From positions 1 to 39,227 of the forward strand of contig CALAQS010000233.1 of the NCBI GenBank assembly GCA_937888435.1: a stretch of DNA of 39,227 nucleotides, in the 5' to 3' direction. This document shows positions 16,961 through 27,015 of this stretch, piece by piece (the first letter of the stretch is position 1; every line of letters begins with the position of its first letter). The DNA is from an uncultured Acidobacteriota bacterium (GTDB lineage Bacteria > Acidobacteriota > Thermoanaerobaculia > UBA5066). Position numbers and translations under genes: made by a program. The notes beneath the pieces were generated by a model, which was given only the letters and a program-made list of their open reading frames with translations, ran no database searches and was not told the DNA's origin.

Positions 16961-18139
16961 CTAGAGCGCTTCGACGACGACGGCCGTCGCTTCGCCGCCC
17001 CCGATGCAGATCGAGGCGAGGCCGAACTTCTTCTTGCGGGCGCGGAGCGCGTGGATGAGCGTCGTCACGATGCGCGAGCCCGACGAGCCGATCGGATGGC
17101 CAAGGGCCACGGCCCCGCCATTCACGTTCACTTTGTTCGGGTCGAGAGCGAGGTCCTCGATGAACGCCATCGCGACGACCGCGAACGCCTCGTTCACCTC
17201 GAAAAGGTCGATCTGGGAGAGCGGGATCCCGGCCTTTTCAGCCGCCTTCCGCGCGGCCGCGACGGGCGCCGTCGTGAACCATTCCGGCTCCTGGGCGTGC
17301 GACGCCTGCGCGACGATCCGGGCGATCGGCTTGCCATTCCCCAAGGCCGCCTCGGAGACGAGGACGAGCGCCGACGCGCCGTCGTTGAGCTTCGACGAAT
17401 TCGCGGCGGTCACGGTGCCGTCCTTCTGGAAGGCCGGCTTGAGGGTCCCCATCTTCTCGAGCTTTTCGAGCGGCGTCGCGAACGGCTCCTCGTCGCGATC
17501 CACCGTGACGGGGCCCTTCTTGGCCTCGATCGTCACGGGAGCGAACTCGGCGTTGAAGTCGCCCGCTTCGTTCGCGCGGCGCGCGCGCTGGTAGCTCTCG
17601 AACGCGAACGCGTCCTGCGCTTCGCGCGTGAACGAGTACTTCGCCGCGCACAGCTCCGCGCAGTTGCCCATGTGGACGTTCTTGTATGGGTCCCAGAGGC
17701 CGTCCGAGATCATCGAGTCGAGGAGCTGGCCGTGGCCCATGCGCAGGCCGGAGCGGCCCTTGGGAAGGAGGTATGGAGCGTTCGACATGGACTCCATGCC
17801 GCCGGCCACGGCCACGTCGAATTCGCCCGTGCGCAGCGCGTTCGCGGCGTCCATCACCGACCGCATCCCGGACCCGCAGACCTTGTGAACCGTGATGCAG
17901 CCGGTGGAGAAAGGCAGGCCCGCGGCGAGCGCCGCCTGCCGCGCGGGCGCCTGGCCCTGGCCCGCCTGCAGGACATTGCCCATCCACACCTGAGAGACCG
18001 AAGAAGCGGGAACTTCCGCGCGCTCGACCGCGGCTTTGATCGCGACCGCGCCGAGGCGCGAAGCCGAAAGAGGCGCGAGCGCGCCGAGAAACGTGCCGAC
18101 CGGCGTCCGGGCGGCGGAGAGGACGAAGACGTCGTTCAT
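16961..18139 (-). CDS. Acetyl-CoA acetyltransferase (thiolase II type)
   Basis: A 392-residue thiolase. The acylated nucleophile is C88 in [10 protein letters not shown]; the other catalytic residues are H348 ([10 protein letters not shown]) and C378 (CIGGGEA), with NEAF at 316-319 holding the substrate. VVSAARTP-like [10 protein letters not shown] opens the protein. It condenses two acetyl-CoA to acetoacetyl-CoA or runs the reverse cleavage; with the CoA-transferase genes it most likely works in acetoacetate activation and cleavage. GGAG lies eight bases before the ATG. It starts the nine-gene minus-strand run, divergent from ruvX across 100 bases. Confidence 0.94.
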   Translation of the reverse strand: MNDVFVLSAARTPVGTFLGALAPLSASRLGAVAIKAAVERAEVPASSVSQVWMGNVLQAGQGQAPARQAALAAGLPFSTGCITVHKVCGSGMRSVMDAANALRTGEFDVAVAGGMESMSNAPYLLPKGRSGLRMGHGQLLDSMISDGLWDPYKNVHMGNCAELCAAKYSFTREAQDAFAFESYQRARRANEAGDFNAEFAPVTIEAKKGPVTVDRDEEPFATPLEKLEKMGTLKPAFQKDGTVTAANSSKLNDGASALVLVSEAALGNGKPIARIVAQASHAQEPEWFTTAPVAAARKAAEKAGIPLSQIDLFEVNEAFAVVAMAFIEDLALDPNKVNVNGGAVALGHPIGSSGSRIVTTLIHALRARKKKFGLASICIGGGEATAVVVEAL

Positions 18140-18203
18140 GAGGATGTGCTCCCGCAGCCGGCTCCGGAGCGCGGACCGGCCAAGAGGGGAATTGTAGCCG
18201 GAG

Positions 18204-18232
18204 TGGACTTCGCCGAGGGGGCCTCCTACGAT
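18204..18232 (+). promoter_or_regulatory. Predicted promoter of ruvX-mltG
   Basis: TGGACT (18204-18209) and TACGAT (18227-18232) are 17 bases apart, matching four of six bases of the sigma-70 -35 consensus and the TANNNT form of the -10 box. The -10 box ends seven bases before the ruvX GTG, which would put transcription start at or within a base or two of the start codon. No Shine-Dalgarno is present in the gap. Confidence 0.5.
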
Positions 18233-18239
18233 TCGGGTT

Positions 18240-18668
18240 GTGCGTGTCCTCGCAGTCGATTTCGGCGAGAAGCGGATCGGCCTCGCCGTCTCGGACGAGA
18301 CCGGCCGGGTCGTCGTGCCTGTGGGCGTGGTGCCGCGCACGAGCGACGCGCAGGCCACGGCCGCCATCGCCGCCGCCGCGAAGGAACGCGACGTCCTCCG
18401 CATCGTCGTGGGCCACCCGGTGAGCGCGGACGGCAGCGAAGGCACGTGGGCGCGCCGCGTGCGGAACTTCGCCCGGCGCCTCCACGAGTCGTCGGGCCTG
18501 CCGGTGGACCTCCACGGAGAGGGTCTGACGACCGCCGCCGCCGAGCGAGCCCTCGTCGACGCCGGCCTTGGCGCGCGGCGCCGAAAGTCCGCCCGCGATG
18601 CGGAAGCGGCGGCCGTCCTCCTGCGCGACTACTTCTTCGAGCGCGACGAGGCGCGGGGCACGCGCTGA
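18240..18668 (+). CDS. ruvX: RuvX/YqgF Holliday-junction resolvase-like nuclease
   Basis: A 142-residue RNase H-fold protein. VDFGEKRIGLAVSD opens it, with catalytic D7; E94 in HGEGLTT and D120 in KSARDAEAAAVLL complete the acidic triad; VVGHP is the family's central strand. Members act as putative pre-16S rRNA nuclease or Holliday-junction resolvase. Length is standard. The GTG start is the only one that preserves the first strand, and it seems to be leaderless. mltG follows 20 bases downstream, a pairing widely seen in bacteria. Confidence 0.9.
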   Translation: MRVLAVDFGEKRIGLAVSDETGRVVVPVGVVPRTSDAQATAAIAAAAKERDVLRIVVGHPVSADGSEGTWARRVRNFARRLHESSGLPVDLHGEGLTTAAAERALVDAGLGARRRKSARDAEAAAVLLRDYFFERDEARGTR

Positions 18669-18688
18669 GGCGCCCGCCGAAGCCGCCC

Positions 18689-19753
18689 GTGCTCGAGCAC
18701 CGCTCGTCCCACAGGCGCCACGTCACGCCCCTCCTCGCGTGGGTGCTCGCCCTCGTCGTCGTCGCGATCGCCGTGGGCCTCGCGCTCGTCTCCTTCCTCC
18801 TCCGGACGCCGTATCAGGGTTACCCGGGCGAGGAGGTCATCGTGTCGATCGCGCCCCGCACGCCGTCCGCGAGCGTCTTCGGGACGCTCGAGTCGAAAGG
18901 CGTTCTCCGCGACTGGCGGCTCGGCATGGTCGCCCTCAAGGTTTTTCATCAGGGCAAGACGCTCAAGGCGGGCGAATACCGCTTCGCGGGGCCCCGCACG
19001 CCCGAGCAGGTCGTCCTTTCGATCGTCGCGGGCGACGTCGTGACCTACCGGATCACCGTCCCCGAGGGGTTCACCGCCGACGAGGTCTTCACGCTGTTCT
19101 CGTCGCAGAGCTTTTCCACGCCGCGCGACTATCAGGCGCTCTTCCAGAGACCGGACGAGCTCGACGGAGTCCCGAAGGACGCGCCCACGCTCGAAGGGTT
19201 CCTCTTTCCGGACACGTACATCGTCACGCGCTCGATGGGCGCGCGCGAGATTCTCGGCGCGATGACGCGGCAGTTCGCCCGCCGGCTGCCCGACGGTTTC
19301 GAGCAGAAGGCGCGCGCGCAGGGGATGACGCTGCTTCAGGCCACGACCCTCGCTTCGCTCGTCGAGAAGGAAACGGCCGTCACCGCCGAACGGCCGATCG
19401 TTGCGGCGGTCTACCGGAACCGCCTGCGCAAAGGCATGCTCCTGCAATGCGATCCGACGACGATCTACGCCCTGAAACGGCTCGGGGTGTGGCGTGGCTC
19501 TCTCGCACGCTCCGAGCTGGCCGTGGACGAGCCCTATAACACGTATGTGAATCCGGGCCTGCCGCCGGGACCGATCTGCAACCCGGGGCTTGCGTCCCTG
19601 AGGGCGGCGATCGCCCCCGCGGACGTCTCGTTCCTCTACTTCGTGGCGGCGGGCGACGGGTCGCACTCTTTTTCCGCAGACTACGAAGACCAGCAGCGGA
19701 ACGCGGCACGCTACCGCCAGACACGCCGGGCGGCGCAGGCCGCCGACCGCTAG
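18689..19753 (+). CDS. mltG: Endolytic murein transglycosylase MltG (YceG-like)
   Basis: A 354-residue inner-membrane enzyme that cuts nascent glycan strands during peptidoglycan synthesis. One membrane helix at about 13-38, a LysM-like region (48-115), then the YceG catalytic domain: EGFLFPDTY (169-177), LASLVEKETA with catalytic E226, YRNRLRKGMLLQCDPTTIYAL, and the NPGLPPGPICNPG loop. The GTG at 18689 is the last start before the helix; upstream in-frame codons overlap ruvX, and no good ribosome site is visible, so the exact start is uncertain. The stop codon is embedded in the left arm of a perfect inverted repeat. Confidence 0.92.
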   Translation: MLEHRSSHRRHVTPLLAWVLALVVVAIAVGLALVSFLLRTPYQGYPGEEVIVSIAPRTPSASVFGTLESKGVLRDWRLGMVALKVFHQGKTLKAGEYRFAGPRTPEQVVLSIVAGDVVTYRITVPEGFTADEVFTLFSSQSFSTPRDYQALFQRPDELDGVPKDAPTLEGFLFPDTYIVTRSMGAREILGAMTRQFARRLPDGFEQKARAQGMTLLQATTLASLVEKETAVTAERPIVAAVYRNRLRKGMLLQCDPTTIYALKRLGVWRGSLARSELAVDEPYNTYVNPGLPPGPICNPGLASLRAAIAPADVSFLYFVAAGDGSHSFSADYEDQQRNAARYRQTRRAAQAADR

Positions 19754-19795
19754 CGCGCCGCGTGCTTCGCACGCGCCCGGGAAAGGCGCGCTAGC
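19749..19795. repeat. Nested inverted repeat spanning the mltG stop
   Basis: Perfect 11-base arms (19749-19759 and 19785-19795, starting GCTAGCGCGCC) enclose a second 6-base stem (GCGTGC-TTC-GCACGC, 19760-19774). The mltG stop TAG is inside the left arm. The structure would fold as a forked hairpin and stands directly in front of a second long stem. Confidence 0.9.
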
Positions 19796-19808
19796 AACTG
19801 CGAGCGAT

Positions 19809-19834
19809 GGGGGAAACACGGTCGTGTTTCCCCC
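19809..19834 (+). terminator. Strong 11-base hairpin, likely transcription terminator
   Basis: GGGGGAAACAC and GTGTTTCCCCC (19809-19819, 19824-19834) pair perfectly around a four-base loop, which could shrink by a further C-G pair. Only two T follow before more C, so it lacks the classical U tract, but position after mltG and before the next promoter fits a terminator. The AAACAC part alone breaks the otherwise GC-only stem. Confidence 0.6.
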
Positions 19835-19872
19835 TTGCCCCCTTCACCGGTCGAGGAAGGTCAGTTCCCTGC

Positions 19873-19878
19873 TACACT
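19873..19878 (+). promoter_or_regulatory. Possible -10 box of the pseudokinase-TonB gene
   Basis: TACACT matches the TANNNT form and lies 24 bases before the ATG. No convincing -35 box is seen at 16-18 bases upstream. Confidence 0.3.
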
Positions 19879-19902
19879 TTAGAGCCCACTTCCGAAAAGC
19901 TC

Positions 19903-21825
19903 ATGAGCGCTTCCGCACCGAGCCCGCGGCCGTTCGGGCCTTATGTCCTGACTCACGCCCTTGGCACGGACGCCCTCGGTGAGGCCTGGCGGGCCGGAAC
20001 GGCCAGGGCGCCCCGGCTGAAGCCGTTCCTTCTCGTGCGTACGTTCACGGCGGCCGCGATCGACCGATCCGCGCTCCTGTCCGCGATGGAAACGGCCGTG
20101 AACCTCGTCGACGACGTCCAGGGCCCCACGATCGCGCGCGGGACGGTGATGGGCGCAATCGACGACATCCCGTTCCTGGGCACTCTGTACGTCGAGGGGC
20201 GCACGCTCGACCACCTTCTCGCCGCGCGCCTCCTCGGGTCGCCCCTGCCGGTCGAGCACGGCCTCCTCATCGCCGAGAGGCTGCTCACTGCCCTCGAAGC
20301 TGGAGCGCCCGTCGAGCGCTTCACGGGTGCGGCACACGGTTTTCTCGTGCCACCATTTGTCTGCATCTCGAACGAGGGCGAGACGCGTGTCTTCGGCCAC
20401 GGCCTCGGCGCGGGCCTTCTTCCGGCCCTGAAAAACGCGCGCACGCGACAGACGTTCGCACCCTACGTCGCCCCGGAAGTCCTCGCCGAGGGAAAACCGT
20501 CGACGCCCGGAGACTTGTATTCGGTGGGTGCGATTCTCTACGAGGCGCTCACGGGCCGGGCGCCGCCACCGGGTGTCGCCCTGGAGTCCGTCGAGGGCGC
20601 GAACCTCGCCGTGGACGGCACACCCGTGCCCGAGGACATCCGCCGCCTGCTTCGGCGCGCCCTGCATCCGGACCCGCGCATGAGGGATCGCCAGATCTCG
20701 TCTTTCCGAAGGGATCTTTCCGCGCTCCTTTATGGCGGCCCGTACGCGCCCTCCACGTTCAACCTCGCCTTTTTCCTCCAGAAGCACTTCGACAAGGCGA
20801 TCCAGCGCGAGAAGCTCGAGCTGGCCGCCGAAGAGGAGATCGACCCGAAAACGCTCGCCGTCCCTCTTGTTCCCACATCCGCTCCCGCCGGCGAGCCCCT
20901 CCGCCGTCGCGCAGTCGAGGGGAGCGGCTCGCGCCGGCTCGAGTCCTCCACCGGCTCGCGCCGTCTGCCCGTGCCGCCCGCCCGGCCTCCGGAGCGCACG
21001 CCGCGCTCGGGGCCCGTTCCGGTACGGGCCGTCGCAGGACCCGCGCCCAAGAAATCGCTCGGCGGGGCGCCGCTGTGGGCCGTCGCCGGCGGAGCCGTCC
21101 TGCTCCTTGCGGCCGGCGCCTTCGTCGCGCTCAGGCCCTCGGCTCCGCCGCCCCTTCCGGTGCCGACGCCCGCGCCGGCGCCCACCCTCGCGCCGCCCAC
21201 GCCGGCCCTCACGCCGGCTCCCGTCGTCGTCGGAAAGGAAGATCCGCTGTTCGTGGCCGCTGTCGAAAAGAAGCTCCAGGACGAGCTCAAGAAGCGCGAG
21301 GCGAAGGCCACGCGCGACCAGGAAGCCGCTGCGAAAAAGCGCCAAGCCGAGATCGACAAGACGTCCGAGGAGGCCGGCAAGTCGAAGGACAGCGAAGAAA
21401 CTGCCCGTGCCCTGCGCGAGAAAGCAGACCGCGGGGAGGCATCGCGTCTCGCGCGCGAAGCCGTCGCGCGCCGCAAGTCCGAGGCACAGCGGGCGGCGGC
21501 CGCCGCGGCGGCGCCGGCCGTGAAGGACGGCGATCTCGTGGAGACCGAGCTGATCGACACGCTCCCCGTGTCCGTGCGGCAGGTCAACCCGCAGGCCACG
21601 CGCCTCGCGATCCAGCATCACACCTCGGGGACCGTCCTCCTGCGCGTCCTCGTGGACGAAAACGGGGAGCCCGCCAAGGTGGAAATCCTGCGCGACACGG
21701 CGCTGAAGGTGGGCCTGGGCGACGCGAGCAAGTCCGCCCTCGAGCAGTGGCGGTGGAAACCTGCCACGAAGGACGGCCACAAGGTCAAGACCTGGATCGT
21801 GGTCCAGGTGCCATTCAAAAATTAG
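19903..21825 (+). CDS. Pseudokinase - membrane helix - TonB C-terminal domain fusion
   Basis: A 640-residue protein in five parts. Residues 11-275 have the Ser/Thr kinase fold: APYVAPEVL (187-194) and D204-LYSVGAILYEALTGRAPP are subdomains VIII-IX, but the catalytic loop reads HGFLVPPFV (145-153) instead of HRDxxxxN and the DFG site reads GHG, so it should be inactive. A membrane helix (389-410) is followed by a Pro-rich spacer (411-440), a charged coiled coil (450-530) and a TonB-type C-terminal domain (555-638) with TSGTVLLRVLVDENG, ALEQWRWKPA and a beta-strand ending in VVQVPF. Topology: kinase-like part in the cytoplasm, TonB part in the periplasm. An outer-membrane energy- or signal-coupling role is inferred. 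Confidence 0.85.
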   Translation: MSASAPSPRPFGPYVLTHALGTDALGEAWRAGTARAPRLKPFLLVRTFTAAAIDRSALLSAMETAVNLVDDVQGPTIARGTVMGAIDDIPFLGTLYVEGRTLDHLLAARLLGSPLPVEHGLLIAERLLTALEAGAPVERFTGAAHGFLVPPFVCISNEGETRVFGHGLGAGLLPALKNARTRQTFAPYVAPEVLAEGKPSTPGDLYSVGAILYEALTGRAPPPGVALESVEGANLAVDGTPVPEDIRRLLRRALHPDPRMRDRQISSFRRDLSALLYGGPYAPSTFNLAFFLQKHFDKAIQREKLELAAEEEIDPKTLAVPLVPTSAPAGEPLRRRAVEGSGSRRLESSTGSRRLPVPPARPPERTPRSGPVPVRAVAGPAPKKSLGGAPLWAVAGGAVLLLAAGAFVALRPSAPPPLPVPTPAPAPTLAPPTPALTPAPVVVGKEDPLFVAAVEKKLQDELKKREAKATRDQEAAAKKRQAEIDKTSEEAGKSKDSEETARALREKADRGEASRLAREAVARRKSEAQRAAAAAAAPAVKDGDLVETELIDTLPVSVRQVNPQATRLAIQHHTSGTVLLRVLVDENGEPAKVEILRDTALKVGLGDASKSALEQWRWKPATKDGHKVKTWIVVQVPFKN

Positions 21826-21828
21826 AGG

Positions 21829-23055
21829 TCAGTGGCCGCCCGCGGCCGGCGTCTTTGCGGCGGGCGTCGGGAGGGGAAGGCCTCTCCCTCCGAGATACGT
21901 CTTCCTCAGGAACTCCTCCATGATGTTGTCGGCGAACCACGAGACGTAGACGCCGTCGATGAAGTAGGTCGGCGTCGAGCGCACGCGCATGGCCCAGCCT
22001 TCGGCCAGGTCGGCGTGGATTTTCTCGCTGGCCTTCGCCTGGAGGTAGCAGGCGCGAAACGTCCTCTCGTCGATGTCGTTCGCGACCGCGAAGTCCAGCG
22101 CGAAGGCGTCGACCTGCGGCACGGAAAGCTCGTCCTGCTTCGCGTAGACGTTCGACTTCCAGCGGAAGAAGAGGTCCGCTCCGCCCGGGCCGTCAAAAAG
22201 GCAGCGGCCCGCCGAGGAGGCCCGGAACGCCCACGGGTGCGCGCCCGTGAGCGGGAACGACTTGACGTAGCGGCGGATCCTGAGCTCCTTGCTCAGCTTC
22301 TCGACGAGGTTCTCGAAGTCGAGCGTCCGCTTCTTGCAGAAGCCGCACTGCATGTCGGAGTACTCGACGACGGTGACCCGCGCATCGGCCGGGCCCGTTG
22401 CGGGCGTTCCGGCGAGCTTGATGTACTCCTTCCGCTGCTCGACGACGGAACGCGCGCGATCCCACCACCGGCCGAGGACGAGGAGCGTCCCGTCATCCGC
22501 CTTCACCCAGCCGGCCATCGGGTAGCTCCCGTATCCGGTGTCGACCTTCACGATCACGGCCTTCCAGCCCTTGCGGTCGCTGGCGGGGTCCAAAGCCAGC
22601 GAGAACGCCCCGACGAGATACTGCTTGAGCCGGGCGCGCAGTCCGTCGAGATCGGCCTCCGTGCGGACCGGGGCCGGCTTTTTCGCGCGCTCCTCGTCAT
22701 AGATGGCGTCCCCCACGAGCACCGTCTTCGCGCCGCCCTCCACGACGAGATAGGCCTGGTCGTTCATGCGCGCGTCGGCCGTGAAGGTCTTCCTGGCCAC
22801 GACGAGGCGCGCGCCGCCGCCGAAGACGACCTGCGGCATCGTTTCGAGCGTGACCTTCCCTTCCCCCCACGCGAAAAACGCGTCGACCCATTCGAGGAGG
22901 GCGTCGTTCGAGGTGGGTCGGGCGGCCGCGGCGGCTGAAGACGCGGGAGCGGCCGGCTTCGAAGCCGCTGGTTGTCCCGCGGCGGAAGACGACGCCTCGT
23001 ATCCGAGGGCGGCGGCGAGCAGGGCGATGACAGGAAGCGTGACGCGTGACTTCAT
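21829..23055 (-). CDS. Exported DsbA-like thioredoxin-fold protein
   Basis: A 408-residue protein with a signal peptide (1-26) and an Ala/Pro/Ser linker to about 47. A 150-residue N-terminal region of unknown type precedes the thioredoxin-fold part that begins at about 225: VTVVEYSDMQCGFCKKR holds the redox pair C237-x-x-C240, and RSTPTYFIDG holds the cis-proline. This arrangement is the Thioredoxin_4/DSBA group that makes or reduces disulfides in the periplasm. Two further cysteines occur in the helical insert (GRCLF, RACYL). The gene is 15 bases downstream of the biotin-carrier gene and its stop is 3 bases from the convergent pseudokinase stop. TAATCT lies seven bases before the ATG and may be an extra promoter. 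Confidence 0.85.
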   Translation of the reverse strand: MKSRVTLPVIALLAAALGYEASSSAAGQPAASKPAAPASSAAAAARPTSNDALLEWVDAFFAWGEGKVTLETMPQVVFGGGARLVVARKTFTADARMNDQAYLVVEGGAKTVLVGDAIYDEERAKKPAPVRTEADLDGLRARLKQYLVGAFSLALDPASDRKGWKAVIVKVDTGYGSYPMAGWVKADDGTLLVLGRWWDRARSVVEQRKEYIKLAGTPATGPADARVTVVEYSDMQCGFCKKRTLDFENLVEKLSKELRIRRYVKSFPLTGAHPWAFRASSAGRCLFDGPGGADLFFRWKSNVYAKQDELSVPQVDAFALDFAVANDIDERTFRACYLQAKASEKIHADLAEGWAMRVRSTPTYFIDGVYVSWFADNIMEEFLRKTYLGGRGLPLPTPAAKTPAAGGH

Positions 23056-23070
23056 GGGGCGAAGATTAAC

Positions 23071-23601
23071 TTAACCTCGTTCGCCGCCGGCCTCGAACCG
23101 CACGAGCACGTCTCCCGCCGAGACGGCCTGCCCGGCGGCGGCTTCCACCGAGGCGACCACGCCGTCCCGCGGAGACTTCACCTCGTTCTCCATCTTCATC
23201 GCCTCGAGCACGAGGAGCGGCTGACCCTGCGTGACTTCTTCGCCCGGCGCGACGAGGACTCGAAGGACCCGGCCCGGCATCGCGGCCGCGGCGTGGGCGA
23301 CACGGCGCGTCGACCCGCCTCCCGTCGCCGCCAGCGCCCGCGCCGTCAGCTCATCGAGGAGCTCGAATCCGAACAGGCAGCCCGCCGCGTAGGCGCGGAC
23401 GGAGCCGTCGGTCTGGAACGCGATACTCACCTCGATCTGCCGGCCGTCCGGCCCGACGAGGGACCAAACGCCGTCGCGCACCGCGAGGGCGTCTCCGGAC
23501 AGCGGCACGCCCTCCAGCGTCGCCTCGAACGAGGGGGCGCCGACCGTCACGTCGAGCGCGCGGCCCGCCTTGTCGTCGGAAAACCGGGTGCGAAACTTCA
23601 T
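23071..23601 (-). CDS. Biotin carboxyl carrier subunit with BT-like domain of an acyl-CoA carboxylase
   Basis: A 176-residue protein. Residues 105-173 are the biotinyl domain with the biotinylated K136 in EAMKMEN and the MPGRVLRVLV and GDVLVRFE strands. Residues 1-95 are a beta-barrel-like region comparable to the BT domain that links carboxylase and carrier in propionyl-CoA carboxylase alpha subunits. Here they are split from the carboxylase into a separate gene whose ATG overlaps the accC stop as ATGA. It carries carboxyl-biotin from the carboxylase to the carboxyltransferase. The split could be natural or reflect a frameshift in a fused alpha gene. Confidence 0.9.
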   Translation of the reverse strand: MKFRTRFSDDKAGRALDVTVGAPSFEATLEGVPLSGDALAVRDGVWSLVGPDGRQIEVSIAFQTDGSVRAYAAGCLFGFELLDELTARALAATGGGSTRRVAHAAAAMPGRVLRVLVAPGEEVTQGQPLLVLEAMKMENEVKSPRDGVVASVEAAAGQAVSAGDVLVRFEAGGERG

Positions 23602-25090
23602 TCGCGCGATCCGAAGGACGCCCGCGCGGTTCTCCACGCCCCGGGTCCCGATCCGCAGCCCGGGGCGGCCGGGGGCCGGCGTTTCTTCGCCCCGTCCATC
23701 GACTCCAGAGCGGCCGCGACCATCGACGCCGCGGCGACGTCCTCCGCCGGACGCTTCGGCACGTACGTCCAGCCATCGAGAAACTGCGTGGAAATGCGGT
23801 TCGCCACGACGTCCGGATCGTCGAGGAGCGACAGGAAAAAGGGAATCGACGTTTCGATGCCGTCGACCCGTGACTCGGCGAGAGCGCGGCGCATGCGCCG
23901 GAGGGCCTCGTCGCGATCCTGTCCCCATGCGACGAACTTCGCGATCATCGGATCGTAGTCGAGCGGCACGATGTCGCCGCCCTCGACGCCGGAGTCGACG
24001 CGGATGCCGGGCCCCTGCGGCCTTCTGAGGCGCAGGATACGGCCGGGTGAGGGAGCAAAGCCGCGCGCGGGATCCTCCGCGTAGATGCGGCACTGGATTG
24101 CGTGGCCGCGCGGCGCCGGCTTCTCGCGCAGCGACATCGGCTCGCCGCGCGCGATCCGGATCATCTCCGCCACGAGGTCGACGCCGTACACCATCTCGGT
24201 CACGGGATGCTCGACCTGGATCCGGGTGTTCATCTCGAGGAAGAAGAAGCGTCCGTCTTTCGCGAGGAGGAACTCCACCGTCCCGGCGGACACGTAATCG
24301 ACGGACTTCGCCGCCGCGACGGCGACGGACTCCATGCGCGCTCGGAGATCGGGACTGACCGCGGCCGAGGGACACTCCTCGAGGACTTTCTGGTGCCGCC
24401 TCTGGAGCGAGCACTCGCGCTCGCCCAAGGCGATGATGCGCCCGGTCGCGTCGCCGAGGACCTGGACCTCGACGTGCCGCGGGTGCTCGACGAAGAGCTC
24501 CGCATAAACGGCGTCGTCGGCGAAGTAGGAGCGGGCCTCGCTCCGGGCACGCGCGAAGGCTTCGGGAACCTCCTCCGCGCTCCTCACGACGCGCATCCCC
24601 TTCCCGCCGCCGCCGGCTGCGGCCTTGAGGAGCAGCGGGAAGCCGTTTTCCCGGCCGAATTCAGCGATCTCCTGGGCGGACCTGGCCGGCGCCGTCATGC
24701 CGGGCACGATGGGAACTCCGGCCTGAAGAACGCGCCGGCGCGACTCGGTCTTGTTCCCCATGGCCGCGATGGAATCCGGCGAGGGGCCGACCCACGTGAG
24801 GCCCGCCTCCACGACTCTCCGCGCGAAGGCCGCGTTCTCAGAGAGGAAGCCGTAGCCCGGGTGGAGCATCGTCGCACCGGTCTTCTTCGCCGCGTCGAGG
24901 AGCTTGTCCACGACGAGGTACGAATCGCGCGCGGGCGCCGGGCCGATCGGGACGGCCCAGTCCGCGAGCCGCACGTGGAGCGCGGCGCGGTCCGCCTCGG
25001 AGTAGACGGCGACCGGCGAGATTCCGAGGTCCCGGCAGGCGCGGATGACCCGGATGGCGATCTCGCCGCGGTTCGCGATCAGGAGGCGCG

Positions 25091-25094
<4 letters not shown>
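23598..25094 (-). CDS. accC: Biotin carboxylase subunit of an acyl-CoA carboxylase
   Basis: A 498-residue ATP-grasp enzyme. [19 protein letters not shown] opens it; GGGGKGM (161-167) is the ATP loop; the active-site segment [16 protein letters not shown] is near residue 290; [10 protein letters not shown] is present. It carboxylates biotin using ATP and bicarbonate. The C-terminal ~30 residues (after AALESMDG) are Arg/Pro/Gly-rich and unlike the family, ending where a fused carrier domain begins in propionyl/methylcrotonyl alpha subunits. The GTG start overlaps the carboxyltransferase stop as GTGA. Confidence 0.93.
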
Positions 25095-26653
<1,559 letters not shown>

Positions 26654-26664
26654 GAGACTCCCGC

Positions 26665-26943
26665 TCAGAGGGGGATTTTCTTCTTCTGGGCGAGCATCCT
26701 CTTCGCCTTCCGGAACATCTCCGCGTAGTCGACGTTCGCGCCACGAATCGTCGCAGCGTTCTTCTCGAGGAGCTTCTTCACCTCTTCGTCGAGCGCCCGC
26801 TCCCGGTTGCGGTCCTCGACGAGCGCGGCCTCGAGGGCATGGCGCACGTCGGCCGCCGAGGCGGCCACGACCAGCCTCTCGGAGAGGAGCCGGCGGGCCA
26901 CGAAAGCCGCCTGGGCCGAGAGGCGAACGTCGGAGAGGGCCAT
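26665..26943 (-). CDS. DUF507 family small helical protein
   Basis: A 92-residue, highly helical protein ending in [15 protein letters not shown]. The pattern of an acidic-basic helix ([16 protein letters not shown]) followed by N-V-D-Y-x-x-M-F and a lysine-rich tail matches DUF507, a family with no known function. It is the first gene of the carboxylase operon, whose other members follow at 11 bases or by overlap. The ATG at 26943 was chosen over an in-frame GTG at 26964. TATCCT, nine bases before the ATG, may act as a -10 box. Confidence 0.7.
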   Translation of the reverse strand: MALSDVRLSAQAAFVARRLLSERLVVAASAADVRHALEAALVEDRNRERALDEEVKKLLEKNAATIRGANVDYAEMFRKAKRMLAQKKKIPL

Positions 26944-27001
26944 GAGCTCGCGAGGATATCCCACGATCTGACGCGATGCCCGCGAGATTTCCGCGCGCTC
27001 C

Positions 27002-27007
27002 TACAAT
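27002..27007 (+). promoter_or_regulatory. Likely -10 box of the tldD-tldE operon (leaderless)
   Basis: TACAAT ends eight bases before the TTG start codon; the normal distance from -10 box to transcription start would place the first base of the RNA at or beside the codon. No Shine-Dalgarno exists in the gap, and no good -35 box is seen at 16-18 bases. Confidence 0.5.
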
Positions 27008-27015
27008 CCCACTCG

